From NCBI GenBank assembly GCA_026122225.1, contig JANEZZ010000802.1:124001-188000 (forward strand): a stretch of 64,000 bases of DNA, read 5' to 3'. How positions within the stretch are numbered: the stretch's first letter is position 1; every line of letters begins with the position of its first letter. Made by a program: the position numbers and the translations under genes. This DNA is from Heloderma charlesbogerti (lineage: Eukaryota; Chordata; Lepidosauria; Squamata; Helodermatidae). The notes beneath the pieces are model-generated. The model saw nothing but the letters and a program-made list of their open reading frames with translations. It ran no database searches and was not told the origin of the DNA. Shown piece by piece: positions 1 to 9,660 of this stretch.

Positions 1-1128
1 CTACGTTCTTCAATTTAAGCTGAAATTTTGCAACAAGAAGGTCATGATCTGAGCCACAGTCAGCTCCAGGTCTTGTTTTTACTGACTGTATAGAGGTTCT
101 CCATCTTTGGCTGCAAAGGACATAATCCATGTGATTTCGATACTGACCATATGGTGATGTCCATGTGCAGAGTCGTCTCTTGTGCTGTTGGAAAAGAGTG
201 TTTGCTATGATCAGCGTGTTCTCTTGGCAAAACTCTATTAGCTTTTGTCCTGCTTCATTTTGTACACCAAGGCCATGCTTGCCTGTTATCCTGGTGATTT
301 CTTGACTTCCTACTTTAGCATTCCAATCCCCTATGATGAAGAGGACATCTTTTTTTGGTGTTAGTTCTAGAAGGTGTTGTAGGTCTTCATAGAACCGATC
401 AACCTCAGCTTCTTCGGCATCAGTGGTTGGGGCATAGACTTGAATTACTGTGATGTTGAATGGTTTGCCTTGGATTCGTACTGAGATCATTCTATAGTTT
501 TTAAGATTGTACTCCAGTACTGCTTTTCCCACCCTTTTGTTGACTATGAGTGCTACTCCATTTCTTCTAAGGGATTCCTGCCCACAGTAGTAGATATGAT
601 GGTCACCTGAATTAAATTCGCCCATTCCTGTCCATTTTAGTTCGCTGATTCCCAAGATGTCGATGTTCAATCTTGCCATCTCATGTTTGACCACCTCCAA
701 CTTACCTTGATTCATTGATCTGACATTCCAGGTTCCTAAACAATATTGTTCTTTACAGCATCGGATTTTCTTTTCACCACCAGACACATCCACAGCTGAG
801 TGTCCTTTCGGCTTTGGCCCAGCCGCTTCACTCTTTCTGGCGCTACTTGGAAATACCCTCTGCTCTTCCCCAGTAGTGTATTGGACACCTTCCGACCTGA
901 GGGTCTCATCTTCCGGCGTCATCTCTTTTAGCCTTGTGATATGTTCCATGGGGTTTTCTTGGCAAGAATACTGGAGTGGGTTGCCATTTCCTTCTCCAGT
1001 GGACCACATTTTGTCAGAACTCTCTGCCATGACCTGTCCGTCTTGGGTGGCCCTGCACGGCACAGCTTATGGCTTCACTGAGTTACGCAAGCCCCTTCGC
1101 CACAACAAGGCAGTGATCCATGAAGGGG
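1..1128 (-). mobile_element. BovB (RTE) LINE, 5' half, cut by left window edge
   Basis: Read on the minus strand, this matches the first 1.13 kb of the full-length BovB at 3153-6374 nearly base for base, from the 5' terminus (at 1128) to the end of the endonuclease domain. I compared it block by block and saw no frame-changing indel, so the reading frame appears open across the whole visible part and runs off the left edge. The endonuclease blocks (LGTWNVRS, SELKWTG, GDWNAKVG, SDHELL) are all present. The ATG used as the start in the full copy is GTG here; the next methionine begins MAESSDK. Whether the reverse transcriptase half is intact cannot be seen. Confidence 0.93.
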
Positions 1129-2221
1129 TATAATAAAATACCAGGACCTAATAAAACAGCTAACATTAAAAGCCCCATCATGTGCCATCAAATGCCTAAC
1201 AGTAGAGGGAAGTCTTAACCTGGACTGAAAATGTTGGCACCAGGCAGAACTCAGTGGGGAGAGCATTCCACAATCAAGGGGAAGGGGGGACACCATGAAG
1301 AAAGCTCTTGTCCTTGTTTCTGTCTCCCAAGCCTTCCTCACGTGGAAGAGGGCCTCCAATGTTGGCCTGCTATACCAGACTCCACATTCTGTCTCCAGCC
1401 AACCACCAGATGCCTTGGTGAGGTCTAACGCACACTGACTGTTGTCTTTGGTGGACTTAGGAAAGCTATATTGTAAGTGAACACTACAGTGCTCATTCAG
1501 CAAATGTTCAAAAATTGGCAGGAACAGGGTGTTCTGCCACTTGTCAGCATTACAGGTACTCATCAATAGATGCCTTTTGCACGTGCAGAACTTCAGTACA
1601 GATAATAATTGAATTAAAAAACTTAATTGTATGTTCCTGCAAAGCTCAGCCTGGCCCAAACCTCTGTATAACCCCTTGCTTTATGCAACACTTCCAACTT
1701 ATCCTCTCATGGAGTAGCCCTTACAGAGGACTTTGGGGTTCATCACATGAGGCTGAACTCCTGCATTCTTACCAGGGCTTTCTTCTTCCAAATTCTTTGC
1801 TGGATTAAGATCAGCTCCTTTACATGGGTGGACACAGGCTTTGAATTGAGGACTTCTTTACTCGGGAAGTCCATATGTTTCTATATGTTTCATTTTACAG
1901 CCAACAGATGGCTCTGTGATTATAGTGCAACACCACCATTACACACAGCTGATAGATGGGATTAATGTCCCTTATCAAGTTATCTCCGATCTTTTAAAAA
2001 GTGGGATAAAGGTCATAAACCGTGGGAGGGGCCCTGGAGATTGATGCCATCATATAAAGGAGCTGCAAACATCCATGAGCAGCCAATCTTGATTGCACAA
2101 TATAAGCCTAGTGTGGAGAAGCTCTTTGTCAATTTCACTTCAACTGCCCAAAGTAGTGAACTGAAATGGACAGGGCCCTTCATTTTTTCTACCTTCAGGT
2201 GAGTTGTGCAGTACACTAGAA

Positions 2222-2311
2222 CTCCAGGTGTTTGGACTTCAGCCCCCAGCATTCCTAACTATTGACCATGCCGGCGGGAGCTTCTGGAAGTTGAAGCCCC
2301 AAACATCTGGA
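2222..2311. repeat. Foldback element, CCAGRTGTKTTGGACT family (degenerate copy)
   Basis: The left arm (CTCCAGGTGTTTGGACTTCA) is complementary, with mismatches, to the right arm (TTGAAGCCCCAAACATCTGG). It resembles the better copy at 48559-48664. It is probably a short non-autonomous DNA transposon; the superfamily is not certain from this copy. Confidence 0.5.
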
Positions 2312-2390
2312 AATCTACCTTCTGCCCATCCCTTCAGTATAGCACAGAGGATGGAGAGTGCACAATCTTCAACCGTGGGCATACTGTGAT

Positions 2391-2431
2391 TGTGTGTGTG
2401 TGTGTGTGTGCACGCGCGCGCGCATGCGCCT
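2391..2431. repeat. (TG)n-(CG)n alternating purine-pyrimidine microsatellite
   Basis: A TG repeat passes directly into an ACGCGCGCGCGCATGCGC run. About 40 bp of strictly alternating purine and pyrimidine with a CG-rich half is a classic Z-DNA-prone sequence. No gene lies beside it. Confidence 0.85.
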
Positions 2432-3141
2432 GTGTATGTAGCTGCTATTTACCACTGTTGAAAGCCCAAGAGGAGTGTCCTGATACTTGAATGGTATAGT
2501 AGAAGTAGACTCAGCTTCTAAATGTTACAAAAACAGCACGCACAGGGTAGAGGAGATGTGTTGCTCATCACTAGTAATGCTGTCGACACTGCTGAGTAAA
2601 TGTTCATGACGCTCATGCAACCACCACACACAACATTCACACTTTTAATAAAGAAGCTAAGTGGTGGTGCTGCTATCACATTTTCCCAGCCACAAAATAT
2701 TGTGGATTGAATGCTGGGGAAATGAGATTTCCCTGAAGAACTGCTAGCTTGATTAAAGAGGTCTGGATTATATTTTAGGTCAGACATTTTCTTCTGACCT
2801 AAACTTTTTGACCTTAAAGACATTCATCTGGAAAGGCTTGCATTTTCCCAGCAACAAAATATTTGACATCCCAGCAAGAGAATCACTGTCTGATTAAGAT
2901 TTCTGGAACCCTGGATCACTGCAATAGATTAGTGGCAATTTTCCTTCCACCTCAAAAAACACAGTCATCTGTGCCACTTGCCTACCAGGTTTCATTTTAT
3001 GAACTCTTGTAATCCATGATAGGAAAACCACAACACTGAGTGAAGTTGTCATAATGTCATACTTTAGTTGTCAACAGTGGGCAGCTGTTTTGCAAGGTGT
3101 TTTTAAAGAAGTTACTCACTGTGCCAGCATTATTACGCTGT

Positions 3142-3152
3142 CACCAAGGACC
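3142..3152. repeat. Target-site duplication, left copy (BovB at 3153)
   Basis: CACCAAGGACC here is repeated exactly at 6375-6385, flanking the BovB element. An 11-bp direct repeat at both junctions is what target-primed reverse transcription leaves behind. Confidence 0.88.
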
Positions 3153-6100
3153 CCCCTTCATGGATCACTGCCTTGTTGTGGCGAAGGGGCTTGCGTAACT
3201 CAGTGAAGCCATAAGCTATGCCGTGCAGGGCCACCCAAGACGGACAGGTCATGGCAGAGAGTTCTGACAAAATGTGGTCCACTGGAGAAGGAAATGGCAA
3301 CCCACTCCAGTATTCTTGCCAAGAAAACCCCATGGAACGTATCACAAGGCTAAAAGATATGACGCCGGAAGATGAGCCCCTCAGGTCGGAAGGTGTCCAA
3401 TATGCTAATGGGGAAGAGCAGAGGGTATTTCCAAGTAGCGCCAGAAAGAGTGAAGCGGCTGGGCCAAACCCGAAAGGACACTCAGCTGTGGATGTGTCTG
3501 GCGGTGAAAAGAAAATCCGATGCTGTAAAGAACAATATTGTTTAGGAACCTGGAATGTCAGATCAATGAATCAAGGTAAGCTGGAGGTGGTCAAACATGA
3601 GATGGCAAGATTGAACATCGACATCTTGGGAATCAGCGAACTAAAATGGACAGGCATGGGCGAATTTAATTCAGGTGACCATCATATCTACTATTGTGGG
3701 CAAGAATCCCTTAGAAGAAATGGAGTAGCACTCATAGTCAACAAAAGGGTGGGAAAAGCAGTACTGGGGTACAATCTTAAAAATGATAGAATGATCTCAG
3801 TACGAATCCAAGGCAAACCATTCAACATCACAGTAATTCAAGTCTATGCCCCAACCACTGAGGCCGAAGAAGCTGAGGTTGATCGGTTCTATGAAGACCT
3901 ACAACACCTTCTAGAACTAACACCAAAAAAAGATGTCCTCTTTATCATAGGGGATTGGAATGCTAAAGTAGGAAGTCAAGAAATCACCGGGATAACAGGC
4001 AGGCATGGCCTTGGTGTACAAAATGAAGCAGGACAAAAGCTAATAGAGTTTTGCCAAGAGAACATGCTGATCATACCAAACACTCTTTTCCAACAGCACA
4101 AGAGGCGACTCTACACATGGACGTCACCAGATGGTCAATATCGAAATCAGATTGATTATGTCCTTTGCAGCCAAAGATGGAGAAGCTCCATACAGTCAGT
4201 CAAAACAAGACCTGGAGCTGACTGTGGCTCAGATCATGAGCTGCTTCTTGCAAAATTTCGGCTTAAATTGAAGAACGTCGGGAAAACCACTAAACCGTTC
4301 AGGTATGACCTAAATCATATCCCTGATGAATATACAGTGGAGGTGAGGAATAGATTTCAGGGATTAGACCTGATAGACAGAGTGCCTGAGGAACTATGGA
4401 CGGAGGTCCGTAACATTGTTCAGGAGGCAGCAACGAAATCCGTCCCAAAGAAAAAGAAATGTAAGAAAGCCAAGTGGCTGTCAGATGAGGCTTTACAAGT
4501 AGCTGAGGAAAGAAGGGAAGCGAAAAGCAAGGGAGAAAGGGGAAGATATACCCAACTGAACGCAGAGTTCCAGAGAATAGCAAGGAGAGACAAGAAGGCC
4601 TTCTTAAATGAACAATGCAAAGAAATCGAGGAAAACAACAGAATGGGAAAGACTAGAGATCTCTTCAAGAAAATTGGAGATCTCAAGGGAACGTTTTGTG
4701 CCAAGACGGGCATGATAAAGGACAAAGAAGGCAGGGACCTAACAGAAGCAGATGAGATTAAGAAGAGGTGGCAAGAATACACAGAAGAACTATACAGGAA
4801 AGATCTGAATGTCCCTGATAGCCATGATAGTGCGGTCACTGAACTTGAGCCGGACATCCTCGAGAGTGAAGTCAAGTGGGCCTTAGGAAGCATTAGTAAC
4901 AACAAAGCTAGCGGAGATGACAGTATTCCAGCCGAGCTATTTAAAATCCTAGAAGATGATGCTGTTAAAGTGCTGCATTCAATATGCCAACAAATCTGGA
5001 ACACTCAACAGTGGCCACAAGACTGGAAAAGGTCAGTTTACATTCCAATTCCAAAGAAGGGCAACGCCAAAGAGTGTTCAAACTACCGCACCATTGCGCT
5101 CATTTCACATGCCAGCAAGGTGATGCTCAAAATCCTACAAGCTAGGCTTCAGCAGTATGCGAACCGAGAACTACCGGAAGTACAAGCTGGGTTTCGAAGA
5201 GGCAGAGGAACTAGAGATCAAATCGCCAACATTCGCTGCATCATGGAGAAAGCAAGAGAATTCCAGAAAAACGTCTATTTCTGCTTCATTGACTACGCTA
5301 AAGCCTTTGATTGTGTGGATCACAACAAACTGTGGCAAATTCTTAAAGAGATGGGAGTACCAGACCACCTTACCTGTCTCCTGAGAAACCTGTACGAGGG
5401 TCAAGAAGCAACAGTAAGAACCAGACATGGAACAACCGAGTGGTTCAAAATTGGGAAAGGAGTACGACAAGGCTGCATATTGTCACCCTGCTTATTTAAC
5501 TTATATGCAGAGTACATCATGAGAAATGCCGGGTTGGATGAATCAGAGGTTGGAATTAAGATTGCCGGGAGAATTATCAACAACCTCCGATATGCAGACG
5601 ATACCACCCTAATGGCAGAAAGCGAAGAGGATCTCAAGAGCCTCTTGTTGAGGGTGAAAGAGGAGAGTGCAAAAGCTGGTTTGAAACTCAACATTAAAAA
5701 AACTAAGATCATGGCATCTTGCCCTATCACTTCCTGGCATATAGAAGGGGAAGAAATGGAAGCAGTGACAGATTTTACTTTCTTGGGCTCCAAGATCACC
5801 GCAGACGGTGACTGTAGCCATGAAATTAAAAGACGCTTGCTCCTTGGGAGGAAAGCTATGGCCAACCTAGACAGCATAGTAAGAAGCAGAGACATCACCT
5901 TGCCTACAAAGGTCCGTCTAATCAAAGCTATGGTTTTCCCAGTAGTAATGTATGGCTGTGAGAGCTGGACTATAAGGAAGGCTGAGCGCCGAAGAATTGA
6001 TGCTTTCGAACTATGGTGCTGGAGAAGACTCTTACGAGTCCCCTGGACTGCAAGGAGGTCAAATCAGTCCATCCTAAAGGAAATCAACCCTGAGTGCTCA

Positions 6101-6374
6101 TTGGAAGGACAGATAATGAAGCTGAAGCTCCAATATTTTGGCCACCTAATGCGAAGAGAAAACTCCCTGGAAAAGACCCTGATGCTGGGAAAGACTGAAG
6201 GCAAAAGGAGAAGGGGACGGCAGAGGATGAGATGGCTAGATAGCATCACGGATGCAATGAATATGAACTTGAGCACGCTCCGGGAGAGAACGCAGGACAG
6301 GAAGGCCTGGCGTGCTATGGTTCATGGGGTCACGAAGAGTCGGACACGACTGAACGACTGAACAACAACAACAA
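3153..6374 (+). mobile_element. Full-length BovB (RTE-clade) LINE
   Basis: The element starts at CCCCTTCATGGATCACTGCC, carries one long open frame (3218-6361) and ends in the short AAC/ACA repeat typical of BovB 3' ends. Exact 11-bp duplications flank it. Its length of 3.22 kb is what a complete BovB should have. Four other copies in the window (1-1128, 12615-12946, 32843-33433, 56416-58987) share its sequence; this is the only complete one with an unbroken frame. Intact frame plus perfect duplications suggest a recent insertion, perhaps a source element. Confidence 0.95.
3218..6361 (+). CDS. BovB ORF: AP endonuclease-reverse transcriptase, intact
   Basis: A 1047-residue protein, the usual single ORF of BovB/RTE elements. 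It nicks target DNA and copies its own RNA from the nick. Residues 109-116 (LGTWNVRS) open the AP-endonuclease domain. Catalytic positions follow at E141 (SELKWTG), D246 and N248 (GDWNAKVG) and S338-D339-H340. The reverse transcriptase has motif A at 690-694 (FIDYA, D692), motif B from 748 (GVRQGCILSP) and motif C at 792-795 (YADD). A C-terminal segment from about 912 (YGCESW, then FELWCWRRLLR) is typical of RTE proteins. No stop or frameshift interrupts it and all catalytic residues seen are present, so it could encode an active enzyme. I chose the first ATG; an inner start at MAESSDK (residue 12) is possible, and is the first one left in the copy at 1-1128. No intron or host promoter is evident. 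Confidence 0.95.
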   Translation: MPCRATQDGQVMAESSDKMWSTGEGNGNPLQYSCQENPMERITRLKDMTPEDEPLRSEGVQYANGEEQRVFPSSARKSEAAGPNPKGHSAVDVSGGEKKIRCCKEQYCLGTWNVRSMNQGKLEVVKHEMARLNIDILGISELKWTGMGEFNSGDHHIYYCGQESLRRNGVALIVNKRVGKAVLGYNLKNDRMISVRIQGKPFNITVIQVYAPTTEAEEAEVDRFYEDLQHLLELTPKKDVLFIIGDWNAKVGSQEITGITGRHGLGVQNEAGQKLIEFCQENMLIIPNTLFQQHKRRLYTWTSPDGQYRNQIDYVLCSQRWRSSIQSVKTRPGADCGSDHELLLAKFRLKLKNVGKTTKPFRYDLNHIPDEYTVEVRNRFQGLDLIDRVPEELWTEVRNIVQEAATKSVPKKKKCKKAKWLSDEALQVAEERREAKSKGERGRYTQLNAEFQRIARRDKKAFLNEQCKEIEENNRMGKTRDLFKKIGDLKGTFCAKTGMIKDKEGRDLTEADEIKKRWQEYTEELYRKDLNVPDSHDSAVTELEPDILESEVKWALGSISNNKASGDDSIPAELFKILEDDAVKVLHSICQQIWNTQQWPQDWKRSVYIPIPKKGNAKECSNYRTIALISHASKVMLKILQARLQQYANRELPEVQAGFRRGRGTRDQIANIRCIMEKAREFQKNVYFCFIDYAKAFDCVDHNKLWQILKEMGVPDHLTCLLRNLYEGQEATVRTRHGTTEWFKIGKGVRQGCILSPCLFNLYAEYIMRNAGLDESEVGIKIAGRIINNLRYADDTTLMAESEEDLKSLLLRVKEESAKAGLKLNIKKTKIMASCPITSWHIEGEEMEAVTDFTFLGSKITADGDCSHEIKRRLLLGRKAMANLDSIVRSRDITLPTKVRLIKAMVFPVVMYGCESWTIRKAERRRIDAFELWCWRRLLRVPWTARRSNQSILKEINPECSLEGQIMKLKLQYFGHLMRRENSLEKTLMLGKTEGKRRRGRQRMRWLDSITDAMNMNLSTLRERTQDRKAWRAMVHGVTKSRTRLND

Positions 6375-6385
6375 CACCAAGGACC
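6375..6385. repeat. Target-site duplication, right copy (BovB at 3153)
   Basis: CACCAAGGACC follows the AAC-rich tail of the BovB and equals 3142-3152. Confidence 0.88.
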
Positions 6386-8138
6386 TCGGTGCAATGTAGA
6401 GTGAAGCAACCCAAGCTAAAACAAACACAGCTTTTAAAATTGATTATACTGGAAAACTGCTAATCTTTGATAAACATTTGAATACCTCACAGTTTTGAAT
6501 TATTCACCCATCTTGATTTTGCTTTTAATTCTTGTTTACAAATAACATTAAAGCTCCCCCCCCCCGCACTGCTGACTGTGGTAAAAAAATCCATACAACA
6601 TAAGTATTGCTCAACAACTGAAAACACTTGCAATCATTAATCTGATGATCACTTTCTAACTACTGTCTTCTTCTTTTCAAACAAGAATATTTCCATAGCG
6701 CCAAGGTTTACAAATTGCTGCTACCCTTCTGTTCGGAAAAAAAAAAGCAAGCCAGATTAAAATTTTCCACACTGGATATTATGTAAGCCTTTTTCTTCAG
6801 AAGACCTGTAACTTAATTAGTCAAGAACTATACAATTAAAGGCAAAATCATGTGATCATTCTGTAATTGGATGAGCATTTTAATTTTCAGCTTGGGTTGC
6901 ACAGTGTATGTGGGGCTGAGGAAAAACAAATTTGGATTTTTTGGCATAAAGAATACATTGTGAATTTGCACTCCTATTTTTACCCTACATTAGGAGGTTT
7001 TTGTGGTTGCATGCAATTCCAGTTTGTGTTTCTGAGAAATAGTTTGAACAATCCATTCAGCCCATGCATGGTGCAAACTAGGCTGAAATAAGGCAGTGAA
7101 CTGACACTAAATGGAAAGTAATGACAAGTATTAAGGTTTTTAAGGGTGTTTCCGGACAGAGGGTTCCTAGTGCAATCAATCAAAAGGCATTTTGCAGCCA
7201 TTCTGTCTTTCCTCCTTAAAAGGTTTTTTTAGTGAGGAAAGAAAAAAGATGGAAGAAGCAGAAGGAAAATATGGGAGGGTTGTAAATGGCAGAGAACATC
7301 ATCTAGGCCCGCCCATACAATTTTGTGAATAAAGCAGGGTGATTGCACAACAAAAGCCTAGTCTGGAAGCACCATAAGTCAATGGGAATCTTGAATAACT
7401 GCAAAGCTAGGTTACCTAACTGGGTGGAGAGATCTACCAGATTCTGCGAAGTGTCAAAACATCACAATTATATCCTCACCAACTTTCTGTTCCAAGGAGT
7501 CTTAGGTACATCTTATTTCCTAATCACATCAAACATTATTTAGAAGAACTTATAAAATATAACAGAAATGCAACATTTTGTCTGAGCCTTATAGCTAAAG
7601 GGGAGAAGTTACGGTGTTTAAATCTTCAATTGATTGCTGATGTTTACATGGAGCCATGTAGACAAAAATAAGCCCCAAGGTGCACATGCAAAGCTGCATT
7701 AAGTTGTCCAAGCACACGAATGATCAACTTTTAAACCAAGGACATACATGTCAAAGATCCATTCAACAGCTCCCCTTGTCAGAGAGTCTGCCTATACCAC
7801 CCTCCTTATCAATATTCTAGTTATACATATGCCCCACTTGTGTCTTTCTTCTCTTTTTCCATATAGACTGGGGGGCATTTCTGGGGTTTAGGGGGCCACA
7901 TTGCCCCCCAGAACCCACCAGGGGGCACACACCTTCACCACTGCTGCCAAATTTGTTGCTGAAATTGCCCCCATGGCAGCAGCAAAAAAGCAGCAATCTT
8001 GCTTGCAAAAAAGGTTTCTGGGAGCTTCAAGGAAAACTGCTGCTTCTTTTGCTGCTGCCGCCACAACAATAAAAAATTTGGTAGAGGCAGCAACCAGGGC
8101 AAGCCTCCCTGCAAAAACAGCCATGGGGGAGGCATACC
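6386..8138. other. Intergenic, no gene seen
   Basis: AT-rich unique-looking sequence. A C-run (6557-6565) and an A-run (about 6738-6747) are the only simple repeats. From about 7870 to 8135 there is a stretch rich in GGGGGC, GCAGCAG and GCTGCTG that looks repetitive, but I cannot assign it to a family. Confidence 0.5.
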
Positions 8139-8139
8139 T

Positions 8140-8310
8140 CTAATACAGATTCAAAGCAACATAGAGTTGGAAGGAAACTCAAAGGTTATCCACCTGCCAA
8201 TGCAGAAAATCCATTACTACAGCATCCCTGATAGGTGGCCATCTGGCCTCTGCTTAAAATCTTCCAACAAAGGAGAGCCCACCACCCAAATTCAATCTCT
8301 CTCTGTCATT
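8140..8310 (-). mobile_element. CR1-like LINE 3' fragment, minus strand
   Basis: The sequence ATAGAGTTGGAAGG followed downstream by TGGCCATCTGGCCTCTGCTT and CCAACAAAGGAGAGCCCACC matches the reverse complement of the CR1 3' untranslated region as it occurs in birds and reptiles. Only the 3' end is present, as usual for 5'-truncated CR1 copies. Boundaries are approximate. Confidence 0.65.
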
Positions 8311-9051
8311 TCCCTATTATTTCCAGCAGCCATCTGCTACACACCAAGTTTCCCTGCTCAGCTTTCAGTGCCCTGAGTATGCTCCATGCTTCCGCACTAA
8401 CATCAGCATCCAGGGGAATTACATTTGCAATTTTAGATTCTCAGCAGTCTACTGCTCTAGCCACAAATACTCAAAAGTATACATGAGCCTTAAATCTAAA
8501 AGGCATAGTATTGTTCACTTACCAGTCACAACTGTAACATTTAAATCATACATTTCAAGAGGCATGAGTGAGGCATGATCAATTCTTTATTTTAATGGAC
8601 AGCCTGTAAGCTTCCATTCCACTTTGGGGCCAATGCGACCTGCAAAAAAGTGTGCCTCTAAGCCAGGGATGGCAAATGTGGATGATTTGCTACAGTGGAA
8701 GACTTTTTACAAACCTAATTGCAGCGCAGGGTGAACAACTGGGGCTATCACAAATAGGGAGGGGTTAACCCTCTCCTTCCCATGCACTGTGGCTTCCACC
8801 CAATTCTCCCGAGCAGCAATTAGCCTTAAAAAAAGCTTTCCATTGGAGCAAAGTAAAGGATTTATTTATTTTTTGCCAGGTGGTTGGTGTGTTGGTGTGT
8901 GTGTGATGGGGGGGCTCACAGCCAGAGGAAGGAAGGGTTAATCCTCCCCCCTCCCCAAACCCCACTTAGATTCCACTGCAATCTTAACCATATTAGTTGA
9001 TCTCTTGACTGCGTTCTGACCTTTAAAATCCAGATTAACTAGCAGCAGTGT

Positions 9052-9148
9052 TGTCAGCACAAGCCTCTGCATGTTGACTCAGAAGTAAGTCCCTCCCACT
9101 ATATTCCGTGGGGTTTACTCCCAGGTAAGTCTGCATAGCATTGCAGTC
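9052..9148. repeat. Foldback element, AGTAAGTCCC family
   Basis: Arms CTCAGAAGTAAGTCCC and GGGGTTTACTCCCAGGTAAG are roughly complementary around a short centre, with TGCAATCC-like ends. Related copies lie at 44309-44373, 47361-47452, 48752-48843 and 63374-63462. The family looks like a short non-autonomous DNA transposon. Confidence 0.55.
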
Positions 9149-9228
9149 AGAGTCTTTTAAGAGTGTGTTGGCATTACTTTCGAAATGCCTTATTACATAA
9201 CGATGGCAATGTTATCCACAAAGGGGAA

Positions 9229-9257
9229 CACACACACACACACTTTTTTTTTTTTTA
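9229..9257. repeat. (AC)n microsatellite followed by T-run
   Basis: An ACAC repeat runs directly into a dozen thymines. Confidence 0.8.
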
Positions 9258-9307
9258 AAGCAAAGGGATTTGTTCCTTGGGCACCTATGCCTACTGCTTT
9301 GACCTAT

Positions 9308-9660
9308 TTGGTGGTTATTATTATTCTTATACTATTACTTATTACATTTCTATACCACCCCATAGACAAAGCTCTCTGGGTGGTTTACAGTGCAGTCTGG
9401 TGGCTCTGATGTCAGTGATGCTGTGAATCTGCTCTGGGTTTCAGTCAGAACCAGCCAGAACTCTAAAGAAGCCATCCAAGGTGCGGGAACCCAGAGTGGA
9501 TTCTGACCCCACTAACATCAGAGCCACCAGCCTCCACTGGCAGCTTACAAAGATTGAAAACCATTAAAAATACAGTATGCAAAGTTTAAAAACCATCTAC
9601 ATAAAATCACACAGAGACAACATATATCTAAAAACATTATGCAGTCAACCATAAAACAAA
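9308..9660 (-). mobile_element. LINE 3'-tail fragment (L2/CR1-like), minus, with nested insert
   Basis: A TTATTATT start, then TACATTTCTATACCACCCC and AGCTCTCTGGGTGGTTTACA, is the reverse complement of a 3' end common in squamate LINEs. Similar tails occur at about 11830, 12410 and 59850. The homology resumes after an inverted-repeat insert (9397-9530) with CAGCTTACAAAGATTG. The exact family is uncertain. Confidence 0.5.
9397..9530. mobile_element. 134-bp inverted-repeat element nested in LINE tail
   Basis: It starts CTGGTGGCTCTGATGTCAGT and ends ACTAACATCAGAGCCACCAG; the ends are inverted repeats with one mismatch over 20 bp, and the pairing continues inward with more mismatches. It splits the surrounding LINE tail, which suggests a transposed miniature element. 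I could not define a clean target duplication. Confidence 0.6.

Larger units (their letters stand above)
1129..3141. other. Intergenic spacer between two BovB copies
   Basis: No gene is supported here. Short open frames on both strands have no recognisable domain. The stretch holds a foldback element at about 2222-2311 and an alternating purine-pyrimidine tract at 2391-2431, both listed separately. Confidence 0.6.

Noticed and set aside
1075..1659. 194-codon minus-strand frame spanning the BovB 5' end and flank
   Set aside because: It crosses the element boundary and has no homology in this frame; a chance frame.
4420..5004. Antisense frames of up to 194 codons inside the BovB ORF
   Set aside because: Mirror frames of the real plus-strand ORF; Ser/Leu-rich with no domain.
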